Source: Bacteroidaceae bacterium
GTDB lineage: Bacteria > Bacteroidota > Bacteroidia > Bacteroidales > Bacteroidaceae
Reading direction: 5' to 3'
Length of the DNA stretch: 64,000 bases
Assembly: GCA_017619335.1 (NCBI GenBank)
Contig: JAFZSP010000034.1
Span: forward strand, 1 to 64,000
A program made the translations under genes and the position numbers. Each line of letters opens with the position of its first letter. Within the stretch, counting starts at the first letter, position 1. Under the pieces are notes generated by a model, which was given only the letters and a program-made list of their open reading frames with translations, made no database searches and was not told the origin of the DNA. Positions 43,467 to 53,400 of the stretch are shown here, piece by piece.

Positions 43467-44563
43467 GACTGTACCTCCCCTCCTTTTACGTGGAACAACC
43501 GGTAGTCTCCGCCCATCCTTTTCAGGATTTGGTCCAGGTGATCGCGGTTGGTGTCGGTGATGAAAATCTGTCCGAAGTCCGCTTCTGAGACCAGTCTCAC
43601 AATCTGTTCCACCCGCTCGGCGTCCAACTTGTCGAAGATGTCGTCCAGGAGCAGCAACGGTGTCGTCCGGCTGCCCGTGCGGCGCAGGAAGTCAAACTGT
43701 GCCAGCTTCAGGGCTATCAGGAACGTCTTGTTCTGCCCCTGGGAACCCTCCCTTTTGATGGGGAAACCACCGAGTGTCATTTCCAGATCGTCCTTGTGGG
43801 TGCCGTGCAGTGAATAGCCCACAGCCAAGTCCTTGTGCCGGTCCCGCTGGATGACCTCCAAGAGGGGACCGCGCTGAGCATGAGAGACATACGTCAGTTC
43901 CACCTGCTCCCGTCCCTGACTGATGCGACTGTAGAACTGCTGGAACAACGGCATAAATTCTGACACATACTGCGCCCGCGTCTCATAGATGAGCTGCCCG
44001 TGGCTCGCCATCTCTTCTTCCCACAGACTCAGCAGTTCGGCATCCGGCGCCGGGTCTTCCTGCTTGAGGAGCGCGTTGCGCTGAGCCAGTGCCTTGTTGT
44101 AGTTCATCAGCGCCTCCAAGTAGGGACGATTGGTCTGCGAGAGCACCACATCCATAAACCGGCGCCGTTCTTCACTGCCTCCGGCAATCAGCATCTGGTC
44201 CAGCGGTGAGACGACCACCAACGGGATCAGCCCGATGTGCTCTGCCATGCGCTGGTAGGCCTTCTGGTTGCGCTTCAGCACTTTCTTCTGGCCGCGTTTC
44301 ATGCCCAATGAGATGTCTTCCGTCACGCCGTCTTCTCGTTCGTACTGACCTTGCAGCACTGCCAAGTCCTCCCCGTGACGGATGCAGAGGGAATCCTGAC
44401 TGGTCGTCATACTCTTGCACAGCGAGAGGAAATGCACCGCATCCAGCACATTTGTCTTTCCTTCACCGTTCTGTCCGATGAAGCAGTTCATCTTGGGAGA
44501 CAACTGAAGCTCCGCCTGAGTGATGTTTTTGTAGTTTAAGATGGATATTTGACGTAGAATCAT
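43463..44563 (-). CDS. recF: RecF DNA repair ATPase
   Basis: A 366-aa SMC-type ATPase of normal length. Walker A is GQNGEGKTN (30-38), the ABC signature region is QGQNKTFLIALKLAQ, and Walker B is LLLLDDIFDKLD. It loads RecA at single-strand gaps with RecO and RecR. The gene diverges from the TPR gene and overlaps the DUF721 gene downstream. Confidence 0.95.
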   Translation of the reverse strand: MILRQISILNYKNITQAELQLSPKMNCFIGQNGEGKTNVLDAVHFLSLCKSMTTSQDSLCIRHGEDLAVLQGQYEREDGVTEDISLGMKRGQKKVLKRNQKAYQRMAEHIGLIPLVVVSPLDQMLIAGGSEERRRFMDVVLSQTNRPYLEALMNYNKALAQRNALLKQEDPAPDAELLSLWEEEMASHGQLIYETRAQYVSEFMPLFQQFYSRISQGREQVELTYVSHAQRGPLLEVIQRDRHKDLAVGYSLHGTHKDDLEMTLGGFPIKREGSQGQNKTFLIALKLAQFDFLRRTGSRTTPLLLLDDIFDKLDAERVEQIVRLVSEADFGQIFITDTNRDHLDQILKRMGGDYRLFHVKGGEVQS

Positions 44564-44588
44564 GCACGATTGTCCTCAAAAACGGGTG

Positions 44589-44596
44589 CAAATGTA
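44589..44596 (-). promoter_or_regulatory. -7 box of recF-DUF721
   Basis: It reads TACATTTG on the minus strand, 26 bp before the recF ATG. Confidence 0.55.
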
Positions 44597-44635
44597 CGTT
44601 TTCTCGCTTAAAAAACGAAATAATTGCGCAAAAAG

Positions 44636-44666
44636 TTGAACGTCCCAAAGAATTTAAGTAATTTTG
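44636..44666 (+). promoter_or_regulatory. Promoter of TPR protein-ribH operon
   Basis: TTG at 44636-44638, a 20-bp spacer and TAATTTTG at 44659-44666, followed by a ~75-nt leader. Confidence 0.7.
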
Positions 44667-44740
44667 CGGCGCTTTTTGGGCATATTCTGCCACCCGAGGG
44701 CATTTTTGAACGAACAATAACAATAAAAACAACAATAACA

Positions 44741-45412
44741 ATGGCAAAAAAACAAAACCAGCCGGCTGTAGAAAACATCGAGGCCGTGACCGCTACTGAA
44801 GCGTTTATCGAGAAGTACCAAAAACACATCCTCTATGGCATCATCGCCATCGTCGTCATCGCTGCTGCATGGATTGGCTATGTCCAACTCATCCGCAATC
44901 CGAAGATCCAGAAGGCCAACGAGGCCATCGCTCTCTGTGAAAGCTATTTCAACAGCGACAACTATGAGAAGGCACTCAACGGTGACGGCCAGGGCTGCGT
45001 CGGTTTCCTCAAGGTTGCCGATGAGTTCGGAAGCACCAAAGCCGGTAACCTCGCTCACCTCTATGCAGGTATTTGCTACGCTCAGACCCAGAAGTTTGAG
45101 GAAGCAAAGGCAGAGTTGGAGAAGTTCTCCCTCCAGGACGACGTGATGGTGTCTCCCGCTGCACTTGGCATGCTTGGCAACGTTTATGCCAACCTCGGAC
45201 AGAACGACAAGGCCATCAGCACCCTCATCAAGGCTGCCAAGATGGCCGACAACGCCAGCCTCTCTCCCATCTACCTCATCCAGGCAGGTGAACTCTACGA
45301 GGCTGCCGGTAAGCCCGAGAAAGCTCTGGAGCTGTACAAGGAAGTGAAGACCAAGTATGTCAACTCCATGGCCTTCCAGGATATTGACCGTTACATCGAG
45401 CGCGTAAAATAA
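44741..45412 (+). CDS. Membrane-anchored tetratricopeptide-repeat protein
   Basis: A 223-aa protein from ATG 44741. One membrane helix near residues 28-48 ([21 protein letters not shown]) is followed by TPR-like helices ([85 protein letters not shown]). Topology suggests the repeats face the periplasm. Its architecture is that of YfgM/BamD-like scaffold proteins. It is cotranscribed with ribH, 11 bp apart. Confidence 0.87.
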   Translation: MAKKQNQPAVENIEAVTATEAFIEKYQKHILYGIIAIVVIAAAWIGYVQLIRNPKIQKANEAIALCESYFNSDNYEKALNGDGQGCVGFLKVADEFGSTKAGNLAHLYAGICYAQTQKFEEAKAELEKFSLQDDVMVSPAALGMLGNVYANLGQNDKAISTLIKAAKMADNASLSPIYLIQAGELYEAAGKPEKALELYKEVKTKYVNSMAFQDIDRYIERVK

Positions 45413-45423
45413 TAAAGGTATCT

Positions 45424-45909
45424 ATGGCTACCGCCTTCCATAATCTCTCCTCCTACGATGCCTCCACCGTTCCCTCGGCAGAAGGCATGAAGATTGGCAT
45501 CGTCGTCGCAGACTGGAACGACCGTTTCACCTACGCGATGGCAGAGGGCGCCATCAACACCCTCACCCGTCACGGTGCTCGGGAGGAAGACCTCATCATC
45601 AAGCACGTGCCTGGCAGCTTTGAGCTTGTCTATGGCGCCGCTTGGATGATGGAAAACGAGGAACTGGACGCCGTTATCGCCATCGGTTGCGTCATCCGCG
45701 GGGACACACCCCACTTTGACTACATCTGTCAGGGCACCACACAGGGACTGGCTGACCTTAATGCCCGAGCTGAAATCCCCGTCATCTATGGGCTCCTCAC
45801 CTGTAACAACGCCGATCAGGCCGAAGCACGCTGCGGAGGAGTCCTTGGCAACAAGGGAGACGAGTGTGCCATCACCGCCATCAAGATGGTGGCCTACAGC
45901 CAAGACTGA
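45424..45909 (+). CDS. ribH: 6,7-dimethyl-8-ribityllumazine synthase
   Basis: A 161-aa enzyme of riboflavin synthesis, condensing 3,4-dihydroxy-2-butanone 4-phosphate with the ribitylamino uracil. Family marks: [44 protein letters not shown] (catalytic His in HFDY) and [17 protein letters not shown]. It follows the TPR gene by 11 bp. A large inverted repeat begins 20 bp after its stop. Confidence 0.95.
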   Translation: MATAFHNLSSYDASTVPSAEGMKIGIVVADWNDRFTYAMAEGAINTLTRHGAREEDLIIKHVPGSFELVYGAAWMMENEELDAVIAIGCVIRGDTPHFDYICQGTTQGLADLNARAEIPVIYGLLTCNNADQAEARCGGVLGNKGDECAITAIKMVAYSQD

Positions 45910-45928
45910 TAGAGAACAACGCTAATGT

Positions 45929-46006
45929 CCCCTCCCGACCTCCCCCAAGGGGGAGGGGTTTCGTTTCCTTTTGAAGCCCCTCCCCCTTGGGGGAGGTCGG
46001 GAGGGG
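45929..46006. repeat. Perfect 30-bp GC-rich inverted repeat
   Basis: Arms 45929-45958 and 45977-46006 are exact reverse complements (30 of 30) with an 18-nt AT-rich loop. Each arm itself contains a smaller palindrome around CCCCCAAGGGGG or its complement. It lies between ribH and smpB, and its right arm ends 12 bp before the smpB ATG. Related CCTCCC...GGGAGG sequences lie inside coding sequences at 30625, 50527 and 56615. Confidence 0.95.
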
Positions 46007-46018
46007 GCTTTCAATGAT

Positions 46019-46486
46019 ATGGCAAAAGAAAAGCAAAAGACCATCAACATCAAGAACCGCAAGGCCGAGTTTGACTATTACCTGATGGAGAAATACACCG
46101 CAGGGCTCGTCCTCACTGGCACCGAAATCAAGAGCATCCGCCTTGGTAAGGCCAGTTTGGTGGATACTTATTGCGCCATCGTTGGCGGTGAAGTTTGGGT
46201 CAAGAACATGAATATCGCCCAGTACTTCTACGGCACCTACAACAACCACGCCGCCCGCCGTGACCGCAAACTCCTCCTCAATCGCCGTGAGATCCATCGC
46301 CTCCAGCAGAGCACCAAGAGCCCCGGCTTCACCATCGTCCCCACACTCCTTTTCATCGACGAGAACGGCCGTGCCAAACTGGACATCTATCTCGCTCGCG
46401 GTAAACACTCCTTCGACAAGCGCGAGACGCTCAAGGAAAAGGAAGACCGCCGCGCTATTGACCGTCAATTCAAGCACAACTTTTAG
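46019..46486 (+). CDS. smpB: SsrA-binding protein SmpB
   Basis: A 155-aa RNA-binding protein of normal length for trans-translation. [38 protein letters not shown], and the basic [13 protein letters not shown]-terminal part are characteristic. It binds tmRNA and delivers it to stalled ribosomes. ATG 46019 gives [15 protein letters not shown]; a longer frame upstream would translate the inverted repeat and is rejected. Confidence 0.95.
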   Translation: MAKEKQKTINIKNRKAEFDYYLMEKYTAGLVLTGTEIKSIRLGKASLVDTYCAIVGGEVWVKNMNIAQYFYGTYNNHAARRDRKLLLNRREIHRLQQSTKSPGFTIVPTLLFIDENGRAKLDIYLARGKHSFDKRETLKEKEDRRAIDRQFKHNF

Positions 46487-46487
46487 T

Positions 46488-46517
46488 GCCTGCAAGTTCT
46501 CCTTGCAGGCTTTCTTC
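46488..46517 (+). terminator. Intrinsic terminator after smpB
   Basis: GCCTGCAAG (46488-46496), TTCTC loop, CTTGCAGGC (46502-46510), then TTTCTTC. A perfect 9-bp stem directly after the smpB stop and 6 bp before metH. Confidence 0.8.
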
Positions 46518-46522
46518 GTCCA

Positions 46523-49468
46523 ATGAACACGACGCCCCACACCTCCTCATCCCCCCTCGCAACAGCTCTCGCCACTGCCAAACGTCCTCTCATCCTTGAC
46601 GGCGCCATGGGAACCATGGTCCAGTCCTACGGCTATCGCGAGGCTGTCAGCGACCTCCTCTGTCTCTCCCATCCAGAGGTTATCCTGGATATTCATCGCC
46701 GTTACCTGGCTGCCGGTGCAGACATTATAGAGACCAACACCTTCAACGCCCAGCGCATCTCCCTGACCGACTACCACTGCGAGCACCTCGTCCGTGACAT
46801 CAATCTCGCCGCCGCCCGCCTCGCCCGTCAGGCCGTTTCCTCTTTTGTTACCGTTCCCTCTGGCTCTCCCGAGGGTTTCTCCTCCTCTCCCCGCTTCGTC
46901 GTCGGCTCCATCGGTCCCACCAACAAGGCCCTCTCCATGAGCCCCGACGTCAGCGACCCAGCCCTTCGCAGCCTCACCTTCGACGACCTCGCTGCCGCCT
47001 ACACAGAACAGATGACTGCTCTCATCGAAGGCGGCGTGGATGCATTCCTCATAGAGACCATCTTTGACACCCTCAATGCCAAAGCCGCGATTTACGCTTC
47101 CGAGGAAGCCATGCAAGCCACCGGCCGTCGCATCCCCATTATGCTTTCCGTCACCATCAGTGATGCTGCCGGCCGCACGCTCAGTGGCCAGACTCTTGAC
47201 GCATTCCTCGTCTCTGTCTCCCACGCCAACCTCCTCAGCGTCGGTCTCAACTGCTCCTTCGGTGCAGAAGATATGCTTCCCCACCTCCGCCGCCTCCGCG
47301 CCGCCATCTCCCCCGTCACCTCCCCCAACAGCACCCCAGTCACCTCTCCCGTCAGCACCCCCGGAGTGTTCGGCGGTTCGGCCGCCGAATCCCGCCCCTT
47401 CATCTCCGCCTATCCCAACGCCGGCCTCCCCAACCAGCTCGGTCAGTATGAGGAAACGCCCGCTTTGATGGCAGAACACATCCGTCCTTTCCTCACCGAA
47501 GGACTCGTCAACATTATTGGCGGCTGCTGCGGCACCACTGATGAACACATCCGTGCCATCAAACAAACAGTCGAGGCCCTCTCTCCGTCAGCAAACAATG
47601 ATTCCAATGTCCCTTCTTCAAGTGTGAAGCCGAGCGCTCCATTGTCCATTTTACATTTTCCATTATCCATTACCCTTTCCCTCTCCGGCCTCGAACCCCT
47701 CTTCCTCACGCCCGAAGTAGGTTTCATTAACGTCGGTGAGCGCTGTAACGTGGCCGGCTCCCGCAAGTTCCTCCGACTTATCAAGGAGAAGGCCTATGAT
47801 GAAGCCCTCTCCATCGCCCGTCAGCAAGTGGAAGACGGCGCAATGGTTCTGGACATCAATCTGGACGACGGTCTTTTGGACACCCGCACCGAGATGTGCC
47901 ACTTCCTCAACCTCCTTGCTGCCGAGCCGGATATCTGCCGCGTGCCATTTATGATTGATTCCTCCAACTGGGAAGTCATCCGTGCCGCCCTCCGCTGCAT
48001 TCAGGGCAAGGCAATCGTGAACAGCATCTCCTTGAAAGAAGGTGAAGAGCCTTTCCTCTCCCACGCCCGCGAGATTCGCCGCCTCGGTGCCGCCGTCATT
48101 GTGATGGCTTTCGACGAGGAAGGTCAGGCCACCACCTACGAGCGACGCATCGCCATCTGCCAGCGCGCCTACCGTCTCTTGACCGAACAGGCTGGCTTCC
48201 CGCCCGCAGACATCATATTTGACCCCAATATACTCTCCATCGCCACAGGTATGCCTGAGCACGACCGCTACGCCCTTGACTTCATCCGTGCCACCGCATG
48301 GATCAAGGAGAACCTGCCCGGTGCTCACGTCAGTGGCGGTGTCTCCAACCTCAGCTTCTCCTTCCGCGGTAATAACTACATTCGCGAGGCGATGCACGCC
48401 GTCTTCCTCTTCCACGCCCGTCAGGCAGGAATGGATATGGCCATCGTCAATCCCGCAACCCGCGTCACCTACGCCGACCTGCCCGCAGACCAGCTCTCCA
48501 TCATTGAAGACGCCATCCTCGCCCGCAGAGAAGATGCAGCAGAACGGTTGACGGAGTTAGCAGAAGACATTTCAACGGCGGAGACTCCCGCTCCTTCCGT
48601 TTCTTCCGATTCTTCCGTTTCTTCCGATTCTTCCGTTCCTTCTGTGTCCACCCGCCTCATCACCGCCCTGCGCCGAGGCATCACAGACACCTTGGAAACA
48701 GACCTTGCCGAGGCACTCACTCAGTATCCCCGTGCAGTGGATATCATCGAAGGTCCCTTGATGGAAGGTATGAACCTCGTCGGTCAGCTCTTCGGTGAGG
48801 GAAAGATGTTCCTTCCCCAAGTCGTGAAAACTGCACGCACCATGAAACGTGCCGTGGAAATTCTTCAGCCCCACATTGAAGCTCAGAAGGCCGCCCAGGA
48901 CTCCGGAAACTCCGGAATATCCGGAAAATCCGGAAAGACCGGCCACTCCATCAAATCTCCCCGTGTCCTCGTGGCCACCGTAAAAGGCGACGTCCACGAC
49001 ATCGGAAAAAACATCGTCTCTGTCGTGATGGCCTGTAACGGTTATGAAATTATCGATCTTGGCGTGATGGTTCCTGCCGAAGTCATCGTTCAGAAAGCCT
49101 TGGAAGTGAAACCCGACATTATCGGTCTCTCCGGTCTCATCACTCCTTCCTTGGAAGAGATGGTGAACACCGTTCGCCTCCTCAAGGAAGCGGGCATTCA
49201 CGTTCCCGTCCTCATTGGTGGTGCCACCACGTCCCGCCTTCACACGGCATTGAAAATCGCCCCCGTCTATGGCGGTCCCGTCATCCATGTGAAAGACGCC
49301 TCGCAGAACGCGCCCGTGGCTGCACAGTTCCTCAATCCCGAAACTGCCACCTCTGCCCAAGCCCAGCTGCAAGAGGAACAGGCTGCCCTCCGTGACGAGG
49401 CAGCTTCTTCCACGCCACTCGTCTCCTTTGAGGAAGCCCGCCGCCAAAAGCCCCACATCCAACACTAA
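46523..49468 (+). CDS. metH: Cobalamin-dependent methionine synthase lacking activation domain
   Basis: A 981-aa protein with the homocysteine domain (residues ~10-350, NCSFGAEDM and GGCCGTT zinc Cys), the pterin domain (~390-660, [16 protein letters not shown]), and the B12 cap and binding domains (~700-960, [10 protein letters not shown] with the axial His). It ends after [10 protein letters not shown], where full-length MetH (about 1,200 aa) would continue into the AdoMet-binding activation domain, absent here and in the next gene. Four low-complexity stretches interrupt the usual sequence near 263-293, 353-390, 683-710 and 791-810. All keep frame, so the gene appears intact. Reactivation would need another protein. 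Confidence 0.92.
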   Translation: MNTTPHTSSSPLATALATAKRPLILDGAMGTMVQSYGYREAVSDLLCLSHPEVILDIHRRYLAAGADIIETNTFNAQRISLTDYHCEHLVRDINLAAARLARQAVSSFVTVPSGSPEGFSSSPRFVVGSIGPTNKALSMSPDVSDPALRSLTFDDLAAAYTEQMTALIEGGVDAFLIETIFDTLNAKAAIYASEEAMQATGRRIPIMLSVTISDAAGRTLSGQTLDAFLVSVSHANLLSVGLNCSFGAEDMLPHLRRLRAAISPVTSPNSTPVTSPVSTPGVFGGSAAESRPFISAYPNAGLPNQLGQYEETPALMAEHIRPFLTEGLVNIIGGCCGTTDEHIRAIKQTVEALSPSANNDSNVPSSSVKPSAPLSILHFPLSITLSLSGLEPLFLTPEVGFINVGERCNVAGSRKFLRLIKEKAYDEALSIARQQVEDGAMVLDINLDDGLLDTRTEMCHFLNLLAAEPDICRVPFMIDSSNWEVIRAALRCIQGKAIVNSISLKEGEEPFLSHAREIRRLGAAVIVMAFDEEGQATTYERRIAICQRAYRLLTEQAGFPPADIIFDPNILSIATGMPEHDRYALDFIRATAWIKENLPGAHVSGGVSNLSFSFRGNNYIREAMHAVFLFHARQAGMDMAIVNPATRVTYADLPADQLSIIEDAILARREDAAERLTELAEDISTAETPAPSVSSDSSVSSDSSVPSVSTRLITALRRGITDTLETDLAEALTQYPRAVDIIEGPLMEGMNLVGQLFGEGKMFLPQVVKTARTMKRAVEILQPHIEAQKAAQDSGNSGISGKSGKTGHSIKSPRVLVATVKGDVHDIGKNIVSVVMACNGYEIIDLGVMVPAEVIVQKALEVKPDIIGLSGLITPSLEEMVNTVRLLKEAGIHVPVLIGGATTSRLHTALKIAPVYGGPVIHVKDASQNAPVAAQFLNPETATSAQAQLQEEQAALRDEAASSTPLVSFEEARRQKPHIQH

Positions 49469-49484
49469 ACTTTAAACTAAACCT

Positions 49485-50006
49485 ATGGTTCAGATTCCAG
49501 AAAAAGACATTATTGCTGCAGCGGGAAAAGGGATGGATGCATTCCTGGACTTGTTCTACCAACGGCTGCTGGACAGCGTGGGCGGAACACTGGATGCACA
49601 GACAATGCCCCTGCTCACCGGTGAACAAATCACCCTCTTAGCCTACCACATGCTTCGGGAAGAAGTGATGGATGGAGGCTTCATCCAGTTGATTCACAAC
49701 GGACTCGGGCCCTTCATCTTCCTCAATCCCTTCGCCAAAGCCATGCGCCTCTGGGGCGAAAGGCAAGATACCGAAGTACTGCACGAGTTCTCCCGTCTCA
49801 TCTACAGCGGTCGCAAGCTTTACGAGCAACACGCCGAGGCACTCACTCGTCCCTGCACCGACGAGGAGTTCATGGCACTTTACGAACAATACCCCGCATT
49901 TGATGACTTGGACGATGCCTTCGTCGAGTCCGAGGAAGACATCACTGCTGCCATTGCCCACTACGTGGACGACCACCTCCCGCTCTTCGCCGAAGTGGTG
50001 AAGTAG
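49485..50006 (+). CDS. DMP19-like (DUF4375) protein
   Basis: A 173-aa acidic cytoplasmic protein. VMDGGFIQLIHNGLGPFIFLNPFAKAMRLWG and EFSRLIYSGRKLYEQH match DMP19/DUF4375, a family seen in bacteria of many phyla with no clear enzyme activity; some are proposed as DNA mimics because of their acidity. It lies 16 bp after metH and is likely cotranscribed. No link to methionine metabolism is known. Confidence 0.85.
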   Translation: MVQIPEKDIIAAAGKGMDAFLDLFYQRLLDSVGGTLDAQTMPLLTGEQITLLAYHMLREEVMDGGFIQLIHNGLGPFIFLNPFAKAMRLWGERQDTEVLHEFSRLIYSGRKLYEQHAEALTRPCTDEEFMALYEQYPAFDDLDDAFVESEEDITAAIAHYVDDHLPLFAEVVK

Positions 50007-50007
50007 C

Positions 50008-50036
50008 GAGAAGTGGTCGTCTTCTCTGCTTATTTT
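50008..50036 (+). terminator. Possible weak terminator after DMP19-like gene
   Basis: GAGAAG (50008-50013), 7-nt loop, CTTCTC (50021-50026), then TGCTTATTTT. A short 6-bp stem between convergent genes. Confidence 0.45.
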
Positions 50037-50046
50037 ACACTGTCCT

Positions 50047-50247
50047 TTATTCAGGCAGGCCGTCCAAGGGCGACCAGCCTCCGAAGATGATGTTCAGTTC
50101 GGGTGCCAGTGCCGGTCCTGAACCACCTCCGCCGGGAATAAGTCCTGCGTTGTTGTCGATTTCAGTAATCACCGAGTTCTGCATCAACATACTCTGTTGT
50201 TGCAACTTCACGACCAGCATTGCCGGTTTCTGATAATCCTTTTTCAT
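50047..50247 (-). CDS. Short MKKxYxxPxxxVV-family peptide, 66 aa
   Basis: It begins MKKDYQKPAMLVVKLQQQSM, like the 62-aa peptide at 34583-34771. The second half is Gly-rich (GLIPGGGGSGPALAPE) and ends LDGLPE. No signal peptide is seen. Its own promoter is at 50350-50381, with a ~100-nt leader that holds a 6-bp hairpin AAGGAC/GTCCTT at 50295-50311. It follows giant protein C on the same strand, 184 bp away. The function is unknown. Confidence 0.7.
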   Translation of the reverse strand: MKKDYQKPAMLVVKLQQQSMLMQNSVITEIDNNAGLIPGGGGSGPALAPELNIIFGGWSPLDGLPE

Positions 50248-50349
50248 TGTATCTTTTTCTTTTATTGTTATAACCTTGTTGATGATTGTTTGATAAGGAC
50301 TTTACGTCCTTTCATACTTTTTGTCGCTTTTTATTGCAGATTTCGGCTG

Positions 50350-50381
50350 CAAAGTTACATTTTTCCTTTCAAGAAGCCAAA
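50350..50381 (-). promoter_or_regulatory. Promoter of 66-aa peptide gene
   Basis: On the minus strand TTTG (50381-50378), 20 bp, TAACTTTG (50357-50350), a full consensus match. Confidence 0.72.
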
Positions 50382-50431
50382 AAAATCTTCAAATAATTTA
50401 TAATGTGACGTATTTATGAACTAAAATAGCA

Positions 50432-53400
50432 TTATTTTATGACCACTTTGCGGCCTTTGCCGAGGTAAAGTCCGCGCTTCATCGGTTCACCATCAATTTT
50501 GCGACCGTCAATGGAGTACCATAAAGCCCCCTCCGTCTCTCCCAAGGGGGAGTGAATCGTCCCCCCTTGGGGGGATAAGAGGGAGGCTACTCCTGTCGTT
50601 CCCCCTTCTTCGCCGAAGTTCACTTGGAACTCCTTGATGCCATTCACGGGATCTCCCACTGTGATGCCGTCGGCCAGTTGGAAGTAGGCACGGCAAGAGC
50701 CGATAGTCATTGCGGCGTTGGGATAGTACAGTTTATTACCACTGCCGATGTAGAGGATGCTGCGGTCTTCTCCGTTGATGCTGAGGGGTGAGTGAAGGCC
50801 GACGAAGGAGAGGCAGTCTGTCGAGAGTGACGAAGAGACGGCTCTGATGGTGACGCCATTGAACACAGGATTACTGATGGTTCCGCTGGCGTTTTCCCAC
50901 TTCACGATAAACGGATAGCCGGCAAGAATACCATTGATTGTGCCGTCGGTGAAGTCTATTGTCAGTTTGCCATCTATGAGGGATGCATCTGCCAACGTCT
51001 TCACGATGGCTCCCTCTAATGGAGTGCCTGTTAAGTCAGCCAAATCAAATGGCAGGCAGAGCGTGTTCCACTGGCCGTCCTTGTAAAGCGTGCGGTCTGC
51101 AAGAGTGACATTCGTCAGGTTTTTGTCATGCTTGATCAGCGTTGCACGGTTGTCGGCATTGTCCGCAAGGGTGATATCCGACGCGCCGGTAGTGGTGAAG
51201 AGACTCGTCAGGGACCAATCGCTGGCAGAGATATCTTTGAAGCCAGCCACTTGAACCGCATAGGAGGTGTTGGGCTCCAGTCCAACGATTGTCGTGCTCT
51301 CCCCTGTCGTTTCGTTAGTAGTCCAATCGTCGTCCTGAGTGATGCTAATGTCGTCGATAGCCGTGAAGTACTTATCTTTATCGTACACGCGGAAAGCAAT
51401 ATAACCTTCTGCCCCTTTGAGGCTACTCAAGTCAATAGATACTTCACACCACTGGTAATTATCATTATACTCAGGTGCAACAAACCAGGAAAATGACTTG
51501 ATATCACTTGTGGTGGTGGTAGAAACCCGCACCTCAAAGTATTCCTTGTAGTTTCCAGACTGCATCATCCAGAACTTCAAGGTACCGTCCAAGGATACCT
51601 TGGGCGAGATGAGCCAGTTATCTACCTTGTTATTAAGATCATAGGATTCATTGAACGTTTTGGCCATGGCCACACACGAACCGCTATGCGGTTTCAGCCC
51701 TTGATCTTCTTGAACCAAGTTATGAACCTGCCAGTAGGTGGATGCATCGCCTTCACCTTCTCGCTTGAACGTCCATCGATCCATTCCGTTTTCAAAATCC
51801 TCAAAGAACGTCGTTTTCCGGAGGCGGAGATAGAATTTGTCGGCGTCTTGGCCTTTCCAAGAGATCTTTGCCTTCGTGGCCAATACATCAGAGACAGCCA
51901 ATTGCGTGGGGACTGCAGGAGGAGCATACGACGTGAACTTGAAGTCATCCAAATACATGATTTCGCTCTGTGATTTAACTCGGATGGCGATGTACTTGGT
52001 ACCGGCAGGGAAAGAACCGTTGTAAGTATTCCATTCCGGATAGACACATAAGTACATTTCGCCCCAATTAAAGGCAGATAGGTCTCTGGTTGTCTTGGAG
52101 TATCCCACATAAAAACCGGCACTATAATCAACACCACCAGATCTAGTGAATTGGAACGATACTGCCAGTTCACCATTACTGCTGTCCAAACATGGAGAAA
52201 CGAGGTATTGATCTACGTATAAAGACTGATATATCTGGAAGCCGTTGTCTCCATTGTTTTTTGCATACGGACTAATTGCAGTGTTATCAGCGTGGTCTCC
52301 TATCAGACGCCAGCCGCCCATGCCGTTCTCGAAGCCGTCAGTATAGGGCAGGCTGATAGGAACATTATCGGTTACGACCCTGAATGATGTAAAACTACTA
52401 TAGTTACCATCAGCATATAAGGCTCTCACCCGGAAATCATAATCAGTGTTTGCCTGCAGGCCGCTCAGGTTGACAGAAGTGGCGCTTTGCTCAGTCAATG
52501 TACTCCACGATGTATCACCAAGCTTTCTATATTGGTAGGCATAGCCTGTGGCAGAGGCTGTCGGTGTCCACGACACCATCACACTTTTGTCAGTCACATT
52601 ATTTATGGCAAGATCGGTGGGACTTGCATAAGAAGAAGATACATCAAAACAGAAATCATCTACCAAGGCGCTGACGACATGATCTGCAGTAGGAGAATCA
52701 AATTTTATGGCCACATACCTGGTCCCGATAGGGAGTGTTACCTCACTTCGATTCCACAGATTGTAAGCTGTAGAAACATTACTCACCCAAGTGAAGTTGG
52801 CCGGGTCGGTGGTTGTTGTGGAGTAGCCTACCTTAAGTGTTGGTTCATCCGTCCCCCAAGCTCTGTGGTAGAATGAAACTTTCATACTTGTTCTTCCTCC
52901 AAAGCGGGGAGAAATCAGATACTGATTGGGGTCACCTGTGTTGTGATGATAGATGTCGAATCTGAAACTGTTTTCTCCTTCATGTTTGTATCGCGTCTGT
53001 ATTTCTGTAGTTGAAGCAGTATTCACCACGCGCCAGCGTTCCAAACCGTTCTCAAAGCCCATCTCATAAGGCAATCCCAACCCTGTTATAAATGTTGTGG
53101 GCAAGTAAATACTTTCCTCGTCTTGATAAATGGTTTTCACACGGAAAGAATAGTCCGTGTTAGGCAACAGGTCTTTAAGTGTGGCGGAAGTGGCTGTTGT
53201 CTGGATTTCAGCAGTCCAGGCCGCATCGCTTGATTTCTTGTATTGGTAGGCATAACCTAAGATGGCTTTATCCGCATCCGGGGCCCCCCACGTCAGTATG
53301 GCACTTTCGTCGGTCAGGTCAGTCAAGCTGATGCTGGCAGGGGACGGAGCAGTACAGGCAGTGAAACGGAAATTATCCACGCCCCAACGCCCGTTATTAG

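Noticed and set aside
45971..46018. N-terminal extension of SmpB
   Set aside because: It encodes the right arm of the inverted repeat ([10 protein letters not shown] type) and is not part of the family.
47581..47690. metH as a pseudogene because of the odd linker
   Set aside because: The frame is open throughout and all zinc, pterin and B12 motifs are present.
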